57,131 nucleotides of DNA from Streptomyces beigongshangae (GTDB lineage Bacteria > Actinomycetota > Actinomycetes > Streptomycetales > Streptomycetaceae). Where the stretch lies: the NCBI RefSeq assembly GCF_019710745.1, contig NZ_JAHKJW010000026.1, positions 60,078 to 117,208 on the forward strand. The letters run 5' to 3'. A program made the position numbers and the translations under genes. The notes under the pieces were generated by a model. The model made no database searches. It was not told the DNA's origin and was given only the letters and a program-made list of their open reading frames with translations. Shown piece by piece: positions 32,228 through 42,613 of the stretch; position 1 is the stretch's first letter; every line of letters starts with the position of its first letter.

Positions 32228-32896
32228 TCAGTCGCCGAAGTCGATGCGCCGCAGGACGTCCGCCGCGGCGCGGTCGACGAGCACCGCGGAACCGCAGCCC
32301 TCCGGGAGGCCGCCCTTCTCCACGGACCGCAGCAGCCGGGCGACCGCGCCCCGGTGGCGCGCGAACGCGTACCGCGAGACGCCGCGGCCCCGCTCGCGCT
32401 GGCCGTCCAGCGCCGTGCCGGGATCGACGTCGAGCAGCAGCAGGTGCAGGGTGCCGCCGCGGCGCCGGGCGTCCCGGGCGAGCCAGCGGCGCACCCATGC
32501 CTGCGTACCGCAGTCGTGCACGACGACGCCCTCGCCGGAGCGCAGCGCCCGGCGCAGGCCCGCGTAGTGCGCGGCGCGGACGAGGGGCCGGTAGACGGCG
32601 TACGGCAGGAAGCGGGAGAGGCGGGCGTCCCAGCGGTCGCGGGTGTCCTGGGAGTCGACGCGGCGGCCGGTCACCGTCCGGCGCATCAGGGTCGACTTGC
32701 CGCTGCCCGGCAGGCCCGTGACCACCACCAGGTCGGCCGCCCCGAAGCACAGGCCGTGCGGGCTGCGGCCCGCGCGCTCCCGCAGGTCGCGGACGACGGG
32801 CACCGGGAACGGGCCGCACGCCTCCCTGGCCGAGGCGGGTGGCTGCCCGGGCACCGCGATGCCCGTACCGGTCGCGTACGCCGTGGTCCTGTCCAC
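32228..32896 (-). CDS. P-loop ATPase/kinase-like protein (AAA_33 type)
   Basis: A protein of about 222 residues with a clear Walker A, VVTGLPGSGKSTLMRR, at about residue 50, and a Walker B-like LLLLDVDPG in the second half, like zeta-toxin/AAA_33 small kinases that phosphorylate a nucleotide or metabolite. The substrate is unknown. I prefer GTG at 32896, which has GGGGAGG about 9 nt upstream; ATG at 32914 adds six residues but has no ribosome binding site. It may form an operon with the two SseB-type genes downstream. Confidence 0.75.
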   Translation of the reverse strand: MDRTTAYATGTGIAVPGQPPASAREACGPFPVPVVRDLRERAGRSPHGLCFGAADLVVVTGLPGSGKSTLMRRTVTGRRVDSQDTRDRWDARLSRFLPYAVYRPLVRAAHYAGLRRALRSGEGVVVHDCGTQAWVRRWLARDARRRGGTLHLLLLDVDPGTALDGQRERGRGVSRYAFARHRGAVARLLRSVEKGGLPEGCGSAVLVDRAAADVLRRIDFGD

Positions 32897-33109
32897 CCTG
32901 ATCGTCCTCCCCATGGGGTCGGGAGACCCATCCCCGGTCGAGTGTAAAGAAAAGGTAATGCGCCGGTCCCCTCGTTTTCGTTCTCGTCCTGCCACAGCAC
33001 CGTCACAGATCCCTGCGAACGCGTCCGCCCTCCGTCCGGACACCGGCGTCCCCGGTGGGACCGATGCGTGCAATGATGTGCGCGCCAACTGCATACCGGC
33101 CGCTTGAAC

Positions 33110-33352
33110 CCGCGCGGGAGAGTTCCGGGAGGACGTACACGCAAGGTGTACGGGCTCCCGGGCGCCGAAGGAGCAAGTCCCTCCCTTGAATCTCTCAGGC
33201 CCCGTTACCGCGCGGGCGAGGCACATCTGAAAAGCGGGTCCGCTCCCCTCCAGCCGGGGTGCCGGCTCCACCCAAGGTGCAAGTCAGTGACCGCCCCGTC
33301 CACCGGTGGCCACGGCGAACCTCTCAGGTTTCGATGACAGATGGGGAGGAAC
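33110..33352 (+). ncRNA. tandem glycine riboswitch upstream of gcvT
   Basis: Two glycine aptamers lie in series in the gcvT leader. The first has GCGGGAGAG (33112 onward), the conserved GCCGAAGGAGCAA (33163-33175) and TGAATCTCTCAGG (33187-33199). The second has CACCCAAGGTGCAAG (about 33268-33282) and GAACCTCTCAGG (33317-33328) followed by GATGACAGA. The repeated CTCTCAGG is the family mark. Glycine binding should raise expression of the glycine-degrading operon. A GGGGAGG (33344-33350) follows the aptamers; a separate terminator is not obvious, so control may act on translation start. Confidence 0.93.
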
Positions 33353-33364
33353 GACATCGCCGTC

Positions 33365-33384
33365 ATGCCTTGGGAGCCCCCACC

Positions 33385-33388
<4 letters not shown>
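33365..33388 (+). CDS. possible 7-codon leader peptide before gcvT
   Basis: ATG at 33365 opens a 7-codon frame, MPWEPPP, whose TGA stop overlaps the gcvT GTG start in the sequence GTGA. The Pro-Pro-Pro end is a ribosome-stalling type motif. Its ribosome binding site would be GGGGAGG 14 nt upstream, a long spacing, so translation is uncertain. Confidence 0.25.
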
Positions 33389-34521
<1,133 letters not shown>

Positions 34522-34632
34522 CACCGGTCCGCCACCGTCAGCAGTGAGACAGCCCGTGACCTCGGGCACAATGCCCGGTCCAGAGCGGTTCCCCCGCATC
34601 AGCACCCCCCGGCGTACAGGAGAATTCAGGCC

Positions 34633-35010
34633 ATGAGCAACCCCCAGCAGCTGCGGTACAGCAAGGAGCACGAGTGGCTGTCGGGCGCCGAGGACGGCGT
34701 CTCGACGGTCGGCATCACGGAGCACGCCGCCAACGCGCTCGGCGACGTCGTGTTCGTCCAGCTCCCGGAGGTCGGTGACACGGTGACCGCGGGCGAGACC
34801 TGCGGCGAGCTGGAGTCGACCAAGTCCGTGAGCGACCTCTACTCCCCCGTCACCGGCGAGATCACCGAGATCAACCAGGACGTCGTGGACGACCCGGCGC
34901 TGGTGAACACCGCTCCCTTCGAGGGCGGCTGGCTGTTCAAGGTACGGGTGGCGGACGAGCCGGAGGACCTGCTCTCCGCCGACGAGTACACCGAATTCTC
35001 CGGATCCTGA
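34633..35010 (+). CDS. gcvH: glycine cleavage system H protein
   Basis: The lipoyl shuttle of the glycine cleavage system, 125 residues. The lipoylated lysine lies in ELESTKSVSDLYSPVTGEI, in the usual place, and the protein starts with YSKEHEWL. ATG at 34633 has AGGAG 10 nt upstream (in ACAGGAGAATTCAGGCC). It follows gcvT by 111 bp and precedes glyA by 12 bp. The P protein (gcvP) is not in this operon and must be elsewhere. Confidence 0.97.
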   Translation: MSNPQQLRYSKEHEWLSGAEDGVSTVGITEHAANALGDVVFVQLPEVGDTVTAGETCGELESTKSVSDLYSPVTGEITEINQDVVDDPALVNTAPFEGGWLFKVRVADEPEDLLSADEYTEFSGS

Positions 35011-35022
35011 GGACCCAGACCG

Positions 35023-36285
35023 ATGTCGCTTCTGAACACGCCCCTGCACGAACTCGACCCCGACGTCGCCGCCGCCCTCGACGCCGAGCTGCACCGCCAG
35101 CAGTCCACCCTCGAAATGATCGCCTCGGAGAACTTCGCCCCGGTCGCGGTCATGGAGGCCCAGGGCTCGGTCCTCACCAACAAGTACGCCGAGGGCTACC
35201 CGGGCCGCCGCTACTACGGCGGCTGCGAGCACGTCGACGTCGCCGAGCAGATCGCCATCGACCGGGTCAAGGAGCTGTTCGGCGCCGAGTACGCCAACGT
35301 GCAGCCGCACTCGGGCGCCTCCGCCAACCAGGCCGCGCTCTTCGCGCTGGCCCAGCCCGGTGACACCGTCCTCGGCCTGGACCTCGCCCACGGCGGCCAC
35401 CTGACCCACGGGATGCGGCTGAACTTCTCCGGCAAGCAGTTCGACGTGGTCGCGTACCACGTGGACGACGCCGGTCTGGTCGACATGGCCGAGGTCGAGC
35501 GGCTCGCCAAGGAGCACCGCCCGAAGGTGATCATCGCGGGCTGGTCGGCGTACCCGCGGCAGCTGGACTTCGCCGAGTTCCGCCGGATCGCGGACGAGGT
35601 CGAGGCGTACCTGTGGGTCGACATGGCGCACTTCGCGGGCCTCGTCGCGGCCGGTCTCCACCCGAACCCGGTGCAGTACGCGGACGTGGTGACCTCCACC
35701 ACCCACAAGACGCTCGGCGGACCCCGCGGCGGGATCATCCTCGCCAGGCAGTCCTTCGCCAAGAAGCTGAACTCGTCCGTCTTCCCGGGCTTCCAGGGCG
35801 GTCCCCTGGAGCACGTGATCGCGGCCAAGGCCGTCTCCTTCAAGGTCGCCGCCTCGGAGGAGTTCAGGGAGCGCCAGGTCCGTACGGTCGAGGGCGCGCG
35901 GATCCTCGCCGAGCGGCTCACCGCGCCGGACGCCCGGGAGGCCGGGGTGAACGTCCTGTCCGGCGGGACCGACGTCCACCTGATCCTGGTGGACCTGCGC
36001 GAGTCCGAGCTGGACGGGCAGCAGGCCGAGGACCGGCTGCACGAGGTCGGCATCACGGTCAACCGCAACGCCGTCCCGAACGACCCCCGGCCGCCGATGG
36101 TGACCTCGGGCCTGCGGATCGGCACGCCCGCCCTGGCGACCCGTGGTTTCACGGCCGAGGACTTCGCCGAGGTCGCGGACGTCATCGCCGAGACCCTCAA
36201 GCCGTCCTACGACGCGGCGGCGCTCAAGGCCCGGGTGACCGCCCTGGCCGGCAAGCACCCGCTGTACCCCGGTCTGGGCGAGTAG
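35023..36285 (+). CDS. glyA: serine hydroxymethyltransferase
   Basis: A PLP enzyme that converts glycine plus methylene-tetrahydrofolate into serine, and the reverse; 420 residues. The PLP lysine is in STTHKTLGGPRGG and the family's MIASENF, YAEGYPGRRYYGGCE (quoted as YAEGYPGRRYYGG) and HADDAGLVDM-type core are present. It starts at ATG 35023, 12 bp after gcvH, so the two are cotranscribed. In this operon it would use methylene-THF from gcvT, turning two glycines into serine, carbon dioxide and ammonia. Confidence 0.97.
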   Translation: MSLLNTPLHELDPDVAAALDAELHRQQSTLEMIASENFAPVAVMEAQGSVLTNKYAEGYPGRRYYGGCEHVDVAEQIAIDRVKELFGAEYANVQPHSGASANQAALFALAQPGDTVLGLDLAHGGHLTHGMRLNFSGKQFDVVAYHVDDAGLVDMAEVERLAKEHRPKVIIAGWSAYPRQLDFAEFRRIADEVEAYLWVDMAHFAGLVAAGLHPNPVQYADVVTSTTHKTLGGPRGGIILARQSFAKKLNSSVFPGFQGGPLEHVIAAKAVSFKVAASEEFRERQVRTVEGARILAERLTAPDAREAGVNVLSGGTDVHLILVDLRESELDGQQAEDRLHEVGITVNRNAVPNDPRPPMVTSGLRIGTPALATRGFTAEDFAEVADVIAETLKPSYDAAALKARVTALAGKHPLYPGLGE

Positions 36286-36295
36286 TTCGTTTCGC

Positions 36296-36331
36296 GGGGT
36301 ACCGCGCACACCGGAAGGTGCGCGGTACCCC
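36296..36331 (+). terminator. strong hairpin between glyA and sdaA
   Basis: Perfect 14-bp arms (36296-36309 and 36318-36331) with an 8-nt loop, ten bases beyond the glyA stop. No T-run. It could end the glyA transcript partly and so set the amount of sdaA message, or be a processing site. Confidence 0.75.
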
Positions 36332-36361
36332 TCCCGCCCCACCCCGTTCTGAGGAGTTCCC

Positions 36362-37744
<1,383 letters not shown>

Positions 37745-37939
37745 CGGACCGCCCCCGGGGGGTGGTACGGCGGTGGCGGCCGGCGGGGCCGGGGGCGCGT
37801 GCTCCGGCGCGGCCTTCCGGGGCCCGGCACGCATGAGGGTAGGGCCGGTCAAGTGAGGGAACCACAAAGGAAGTTGCCCCCCACAGGCCCCGGGAAGCAC
37901 ATTCGTACTTCTGTCCCCCCATGCACCAAGGAGTCACCC

Positions 37940-38494
37940 ATGTTGCGCGGCATCGACGTCAGCGCCTACCAGTCGTCCTCGTACAGCACCGAAGGCGTGT
38001 CCTTCGTCTTCGTCAAGGCCACCGAGGGCCGCACGTACGTCAACCCGAAGCTGGGCGCGCAGACGAAGCGGGCCAGGGACGCCGGCTGCGTGGTCGGCTT
38101 CTACCACTTCCTGTGGCCGGGCAACCTGACGGCCCAGGCCGAGTACTTCGTCGGCAAGGCCCCGGAGAAGGCGGGCGACCTCCTCGTCGTGGACTGGGAG
38201 ACGACGAGCGACGGCACGCACGCGAGCAACGCCGAGAAGGACCGTTTCATCCGCAAGGTGAAGGAACTCCGCCCGGACAACCGGGTCCTCCTCTACTGCA
38301 ACCGGAACTACTGGCTCAACGTCGACGACACCTCCTACGCCGGCGACGGCCTCTGGATCGCCGACTACGTCGCGGCGGGCAAGCCCCGCATCCAGGCCAA
38401 GTGGCGCTTCCACCAGTACACCGACGACCCGCTGGACAAGAACGTCGCGAAGTTCGCGAGCAAGGCCGAACTGCGCGAGTGGGCCACCCCGTAG
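37940..38494 (+). CDS. GH25-like glycoside hydrolase (lysozyme-like)
   Basis: A 184-residue protein with the GH25 (Chalaropsis-type lysozyme) barrel pattern: GIDVSAYQ at the N-terminus, VSFVFVKATEGRTYV, DAGCVVGFYHFLWP, and the catalytic acid region LLVVDWETTSD, then QAKWRFHQYTDDP. The protein starts at the barrel itself (ATG 37940, AAGGAG 6 nt upstream) and has no signal peptide, unlike secreted muramidases, so it may act inside the cell, leave by another route, or have a different substrate. It lies 195 bp after sdaA and is followed by the MOSC gene after 10 bp. Confidence 0.85.
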   Translation: MLRGIDVSAYQSSSYSTEGVSFVFVKATEGRTYVNPKLGAQTKRARDAGCVVGFYHFLWPGNLTAQAEYFVGKAPEKAGDLLVVDWETTSDGTHASNAEKDRFIRKVKELRPDNRVLLYCNRNYWLNVDDTSYAGDGLWIADYVAAGKPRIQAKWRFHQYTDDPLDKNVAKFASKAELREWATP

Positions 38495-38504
38495 GCTTTC
38501 CCGC

Positions 38505-39050
38505 ATGGGCGGGAGTGTCGCTGCGGTCAGCAGCAACGGGACGTACGCGTTCACCAAGCCGAACCGGGAGAGCATCACCCTGCTCGCGGGGCTCGGGGTC
38601 GAGGGGGACGTGCATGCCGGGGTGACCGTGAAGCACCGGTTCCGGATGCGGAAGGACCCTTCGCAGCCCAATCTGCGGCAGGTGCACCTCCTCCACGAGG
38701 AGCTGTTCGACGAGGTGCGGGCGGCGGGGTTCGAGGTCGCGGCCGGGCAGCTCGGCGAGAACGTCACCACCCGGGGCGTCGACCTGCTGGGGCTGCCCAC
38801 CGGGACGCTGCTGCGCCTCGGGGACGAGGCCGTGGTGGAGGTCACCGGGCTGCGCAGTCCCTGCGCGCAGATCGACGCCTTCCGGAAAGGGCTGATGAAG
38901 CAGGTCGTGGGGCGGGGCGAGGACGGCAGGACCCGGGTCGTCAGGGCCGGGATCATGGGCGTCGTCGTGGCGGGCGGGGTCGTGCGGCCCGGCGACGCCG
39001 TCGGGGTCGGGCTGCCGGACGGGCCGCACCTGCCCCTGAAGACCGTCTGA
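38505..39050 (+). CDS. MOSC-domain protein
   Basis: A 181-residue MOSC (molybdenum cofactor sulfurase C-terminal) domain protein, a fold that carries sulfur or molybdenum cofactor. Family marks are GVEGDVHAGVTVKH near residue 32, RQVHLLHEELFDE, GQLGENVTTRGVDLL and the cysteine segment GLRSPCAQIDAF, where Cys is the candidate catalytic residue. It resembles YiiM-type MOSC proteins. It starts at ATG 38505, 10 bp after the GH25 gene, so they may be cotranscribed though unrelated in function. Confidence 0.9.
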   Translation: MGGSVAAVSSNGTYAFTKPNRESITLLAGLGVEGDVHAGVTVKHRFRMRKDPSQPNLRQVHLLHEELFDEVRAAGFEVAAGQLGENVTTRGVDLLGLPTGTLLRLGDEAVVEVTGLRSPCAQIDAFRKGLMKQVVGRGEDGRTRVVRAGIMGVVVAGGVVRPGDAVGVGLPDGPHLPLKTV

Positions 39051-39107
39051 GCCCGCGCCGCGTCCGGGCAGCGGGTCGCCGGGCTGGCGGGCTGGCGGGC
39101 ACAGCGA

Positions 39108-39140
39108 GAGGGGCGCCCGCCGGTTCGGGGGGCGCCCCTC
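39108..39140. terminator. bidirectional terminator between convergent genes
   Basis: GAGGGGCGCCC and GGGCGCCCCTC form an 11-bp perfect stem with an 11-nt loop, between the MOSC stop and the EF-hand protein stop. It serves both genes. Confidence 0.8.
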
Positions 39141-39149
39141 CAGCTCACG

Positions 39150-39362
39150 TCACCTGTCGAGGTGGGCCCAGAACTCCTCGAACGAGAGCAGCTTGTCGCC
39201 GTTGAGGTCCTGGGCGCCGATGACGGCCTCGGCCACCGACTCGGTGACGTTCCAGTCCCCGCCCTGGGCCAGGGCCCTCTTGAACTCGGCGGCGGTGATG
39301 TAGCCGTCCCCGTCCACGTCGATGCGCTCGAACGCCTTGCGTGCTTCCTCGATGTCCGCCAC
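39150..39362 (-). CDS. EF-hand calcium-binding protein (Cab-type)
   Basis: A protein of about 70 residues with two canonical EF-hand loops, DVDGDGYITAAEF and DLNGDKLLSFEEF, each with Asp/Asn at positions 1, 3, 5 and Glu at 12, so it should bind two calcium ions. I choose GTG at 39362 (AAGGGG 8 nt upstream); an upstream ATG at 39389 adds nine residues. Small EF-hand proteins in Streptomyces (the Cab group) affect aerial growth and spore germination; which member this matches was not checked. Confidence 0.9.
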   Translation of the reverse strand: MADIEEARKAFERIDVDGDGYITAAEFKRALAQGGDWNVTESVAEAVIGAQDLNGDKLLSFEEFWAHLDR

Positions 39363-39453
39363 CGGACCCGCCCCTTCGTGGTGCTTCACTGACGAGGTCA
39401 GATTAACGTTCCGGTTCGGTCCGGCCCCGTCGGCCCCGTCGGCCCCGTCGGAA

Positions 39454-39969
39454 CTAGCGGTCCGCCACCCGCATCTCGAACCAGGTCGTCTTGCCGCGCG
39501 GCAGCAGGTCCACCCCCCAGCGGTCGGACAGCTTGTCGACGAGGAAGAGGCCCCGGCCGCTGACGTCCATGTCCTTCACCGGCATCAGACAGGGCAGCCC
39601 CCGTGAGGGATCGCGCACCTCCACCCGGATCCATCCCCGCCGGCGCCGCATCCGGAGCCCGAAGACCCGCGCCCCGGTGTGCCGCACGGCGTTGCCCACG
39701 AGTTCCGAGACCAGCAGCACCGCGTCCTCGGTCAGCTTCGGCGAGAGGCGCCACTGGCGGAGCACCACGACCTGGACGAGCCGGCGCGCGGTGGCGGCCG
39801 ACTCCGGCCGGGACGGCAGCGGCACCTCGGCCTCGGTGGGGTTGCCGAACAGTTCCAGCGCCTTCAGCGCGTGTTCGTCCTCGACAGCAGGCGACCAGCG
39901 CGCCGCGGTCGCGCTCCCGTGCCGCCGCGGCTGTTCGATACCTTCCAGCCCCGCCATGCCCCCCATCAT
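39454..39969 (-). CDS. RsbW-like ATP-binding protein (HATPase_c)
   Basis: A GHKL ATPase of up to 171 residues, anti-sigma kinase type, with the N-box ELVGNAVRHTGARVFGLRM (quoted as ELVGNAVRHTG), G-box VSGRGLFLVDKLSDRWG and the terminal GKTTWFEMRV. It resembles the ATPase at 6326-6805 and the two are probably paralogues with different N-termini. Starts at 39969, 39966 or 39957 are all ATG and none has a clearly better ribosome binding site. No sigma-factor or anti-anti-sigma gene adjoins it. Confidence 0.82.
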   Translation of the reverse strand: MMGGMAGLEGIEQPRRHGSATAARWSPAVEDEHALKALELFGNPTEAEVPLPSRPESAATARRLVQVVVLRQWRLSPKLTEDAVLLVSELVGNAVRHTGARVFGLRMRRRRGWIRVEVRDPSRGLPCLMPVKDMDVSGRGLFLVDKLSDRWGVDLLPRGKTTWFEMRVADR

Positions 39970-40295
39970 GGCCGCCGGGGGGCCGCTCCGGAGGCGTTCC
40001 GGGGGAATACGCCCTCCGGAACCCTCCGTTCCGTTTCATCCGTCCGGCATGCACCGCAGGCGCTCGGGTGGTGTCCGCAGCCGGTGCGACCTGCGGAGGA
40101 AGCCCTGCCGGGAGCGGCCGGCCCCGCTTCCGGACAAGTAACCCTCAAGGCCGCGTCAAGTACCGGATAAACCGCTCATTCGAGGGACGCGGGTCATACG
40201 CCGTGTCAACAGCAAGAGCCCGAAGGCAACTCGACGGGTGAGTTTCGGGCCGGTCGAGGGTCGAGCGGAGACGACCGGGACGACCGGGGGCCGGT
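39970..40295. other. 326-bp gap upstream of the ATPase gene
   Basis: The gap holds the upstream region of the ATPase gene and the 3' side of the crotonase gene. A weak hairpin (GCCCGAA arms near 40214-40245, with a bulge) may terminate the crotonase transcript. No convincing gene or promoter pair was found. Confidence 0.5.
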
Positions 40296-41063
40296 TCAGA
40301 GGAACTCGGCCTTGCCGGGGCCCTCCTCGACGAAGCTCCGCATCCCCCGCTCCCGGTCCTCCGTCGCGAACAGACCAGCGAACCAGGTGCGTTCGATCGC
40401 GAGCCCGGTCTCCAGGTCCGTCTCCAGACCCGCGTCGACCGACTCCTTGGCCGCGCGCAGCGCGAGCGCCGGTCCCTGCGCGAGCTTCGCGGCCCACGCG
40501 TGCGCCTCGGCGTACACGTCGGCGGCGGGCACGACCCGGTCCACCAGGCCCAGCGACAGCGCCTCGTCGGCCTTGACCATACGGCCGGTGAAGATGAGGT
40601 CCTTCGCCCGGGAGGGACCGACGAGCCGGGACAACCGCTGGGTGCCGCCCGCGCCGGGGATCAGGCCGAGGAGGATCTCCGGCTGGCCCAGCTTCGCGTT
40701 GTCCGCGGCGACGCGGAAGTCGGCGCAGAGCGCCAGCTCGCACCCCCCGCCCAGCGCGTAGCCCGTGACGGCGGCCACGACCGGCTTGGGGATGCGGGTC
40801 ACGGCGGTGAAGGAGTCCTGCAGGGCCCGGGAGCGCACGACCATCGCCGCGTGGTCCATGGCCTGCATCTCCTTGATGTCCGCGCCCGCCGCGAACACCT
40901 TCTCGCCGCCGTACAGGACCACCGCGCGCACGTCCTCACGCCGCGCGGCCTCCTCGGCGAGTTCCCTGAGCCTGTCCTGGGTGGCGACGTCCAGCGCGTT
41001 CATGGGCGGACGGTCGAGGCGGATCGTGCCGACGCCTTCGGCGACTTCGAGAGTGGCAGTCAT
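40296..41063 (-). CDS. enoyl-CoA hydratase/isomerase (crotonase) family protein
   Basis: A 255-residue crotonase-fold enzyme acting on acyl-CoA, for example hydrating enoyl-CoA in fatty-acid breakdown. The oxyanion-hole segments are FAAGADIKEM and GYALGGGCELAL, and the catalytic region is QPEILLGLIPGAGGTQRL. Compared with rat enoyl-CoA hydratase, the first catalytic Glu is present, but the second appears as Asp (AKDLIFTG); this alignment is from memory. The ATG at 41063 has no ribosome binding site on its strand (the sequence upstream is pyrimidine-rich), so it may be leaderless or weakly translated. Confidence 0.9.
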   Translation of the reverse strand: MTATLEVAEGVGTIRLDRPPMNALDVATQDRLRELAEEAARREDVRAVVLYGGEKVFAAGADIKEMQAMDHAAMVVRSRALQDSFTAVTRIPKPVVAAVTGYALGGGCELALCADFRVAADNAKLGQPEILLGLIPGAGGTQRLSRLVGPSRAKDLIFTGRMVKADEALSLGLVDRVVPAADVYAEAHAWAAKLAQGPALALRAAKESVDAGLETDLETGLAIERTWFAGLFATEDRERGMRSFVEEGPGKAEFL

Positions 41064-41093
41064 GCAAGGAGGTTAACGGGGGCTAACGGGAGC

Positions 41094-41133
41094 GGCCCCG
41101 GTGTGCTCCGTCACAGAGGAGCGCACCGGGGCC
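41094..41133 (-). terminator. terminator of the first L,D-transpeptidase gene
   Basis: Sixteen-base arms (41094-41109 and 41118-41133) pair with a single G-T position and an 8-nt loop, about 50 bp beyond the transpeptidase stop. It separates that gene from the crotonase gene. Confidence 0.8.
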
Positions 41134-41181
41134 GCAGAGGGCCGTACGGAGCTGTACGGGCCCGTACGGGTCACCGCGGGG

Positions 41182-42435
41182 TCAGGCCGTCCACTTCTCC
41201 CACGGCATGTTCCAGCCGTTGAGCCCGTTGTCCGGGGCCACGGTCCGGTCGTTCGAGTTCTTCACGACCACCACGTCGCCGATCATCGACCGGTCGAAGA
41301 ACCACGCGGCCGGGGCGCCCCGGTCACCGCCGCCACGCTGGTCGCGCAGGCCGATGCAGCCGTGGCTGGCGTTGTAGTTGCCGAAGGCGTCGCCGCCCCA
41401 GTAGTTGCCGTGGATGAAGGTGCCCGACGTGGTCAGGCGCATGGCGTCCGGCACGTCCTTGATGTCGTACTCGCCGCCGTAGCCGACCGTCTCACCGTTC
41501 ATGCGGGTCACCCTGAGGCGCTCGGTGATGACCATCTGGCCGTTCCAGGTCTCGTAACCGGGCTTGCCCGTGGTCACCGGGATGGTCTTGATGACCTTGC
41601 CGTCGCGCCTGACGACCATCTTCTTGGTCTTGACGTCGACGGTGGAGACCTGGCTGCGGCCTATCCGGAACTTCACGGTCTTGGCCTGCTCGCCGTAGAC
41701 GCCCGGCCGGCCCTCGACCCCGTCGAGGTTGAGGTTCACGGTGACCTTCGTACCGGGCTTCCAGTACTTCTCGGGGCGGAAGTCGATGCGGTCGTTGCCG
41801 AACCAGTGGCCCCGGACGTCGACCGCGGGCTCGGTCTTTATCCTTATGGCCTTCTCGACGTCCTCGGGCTGCGTGATGCCCCGGGTGAAGCGCACCGAGA
41901 AGGACATGCCGACGCCGACCTCGGAGCCGTCCTCGGGCGTGAAGATGCCGACGAAGGTGTTCTTCGGGGTCAGCGTGGTGAAGGCGGACTCCTCGGCGGC
42001 CTGGCGGCCCTCGGAGTCCTCGGCCACCGCGTGCACCCTGTACTTGGTGGACGCGGCGAGGTGCCCGGCGGGCGTCCAGCTCGTCCCCCCACCGGTGATC
42101 TTCCCCGCGACGGGCCTGCCCTTGGTGTCCTCGACCGTGACCTCGGTCAGCTTGCCTTTGGCTGCCGTCACCTTCAGCGCGCCGCTGGTCTTCACGGCTC
42201 CGGCGCCGTCCTCGGGCGCTATGGTCACGGCCGCCTGCGACACCTCGGTGTCCGTCCGGCTGGAATCCCCGCCCTTGTTCTTGTTCCCACCGGAACCGGA
42301 GTCCGAGTCCGAGTCCCCTCCTCCGCCGCACGCGGTCACGAGGAGCAGCAGCATCCCGAGCGCAAGTGCCGGGACTCCTCTGCGGCCTCGTGTCCGTGCG
42401 CCAACCGACGCCCCCGATATCGGTCGCCCGTTCAA
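41182..42435 (-). CDS. L,D-transpeptidase lipoprotein, copy 1
   Basis: A 417-residue cell-wall enzyme that links peptidoglycan stem peptides (3-3 crosslinks) outside the membrane. A signal peptide with hydrophobic core VPALALGMLLLLVTA ends at a lipobox Cys (VTAC), followed by a Gly/Ser/Asp linker. Two Ig-like (BIg5) domains precede the catalytic YkuD domain, whose active site is HGNYWGGDAFGNYNASHGCIG with catalytic Cys in SHGC. The start is TTG at 42435 with GGGGAG 7 nt upstream. It is adjacent to a paralogue on the same strand. Confidence 0.94.
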   Translation of the reverse strand: MNGRPISGASVGARTRGRRGVPALALGMLLLLVTACGGGGDSDSDSGSGGNKNKGGDSSRTDTEVSQAAVTIAPEDGAGAVKTSGALKVTAAKGKLTEVTVEDTKGRPVAGKITGGGTSWTPAGHLAASTKYRVHAVAEDSEGRQAAEESAFTTLTPKNTFVGIFTPEDGSEVGVGMSFSVRFTRGITQPEDVEKAIRIKTEPAVDVRGHWFGNDRIDFRPEKYWKPGTKVTVNLNLDGVEGRPGVYGEQAKTVKFRIGRSQVSTVDVKTKKMVVRRDGKVIKTIPVTTGKPGYETWNGQMVITERLRVTRMNGETVGYGGEYDIKDVPDAMRLTTSGTFIHGNYWGGDAFGNYNASHGCIGLRDQRGGGDRGAPAAWFFDRSMIGDVVVVKNSNDRTVAPDNGLNGWNMPWEKWTA

Positions 42436-42613
42436 GTTCGTTCTCCCCTCGCACGGCCTGTTCAGGCCCGTACTGCGGCGCGTCCCACGCGCGCATCGCG
42501 CTAATCAATCACATTGCCGGAAGAGATGGTCTCCCGGGAATGTCACCGTTCAGTCCCAACTCGTGGGGCCGGTGGCGCGGCGGGGCCTTCCCTGTGCGTA
42601 CCCCTATGTCGGG

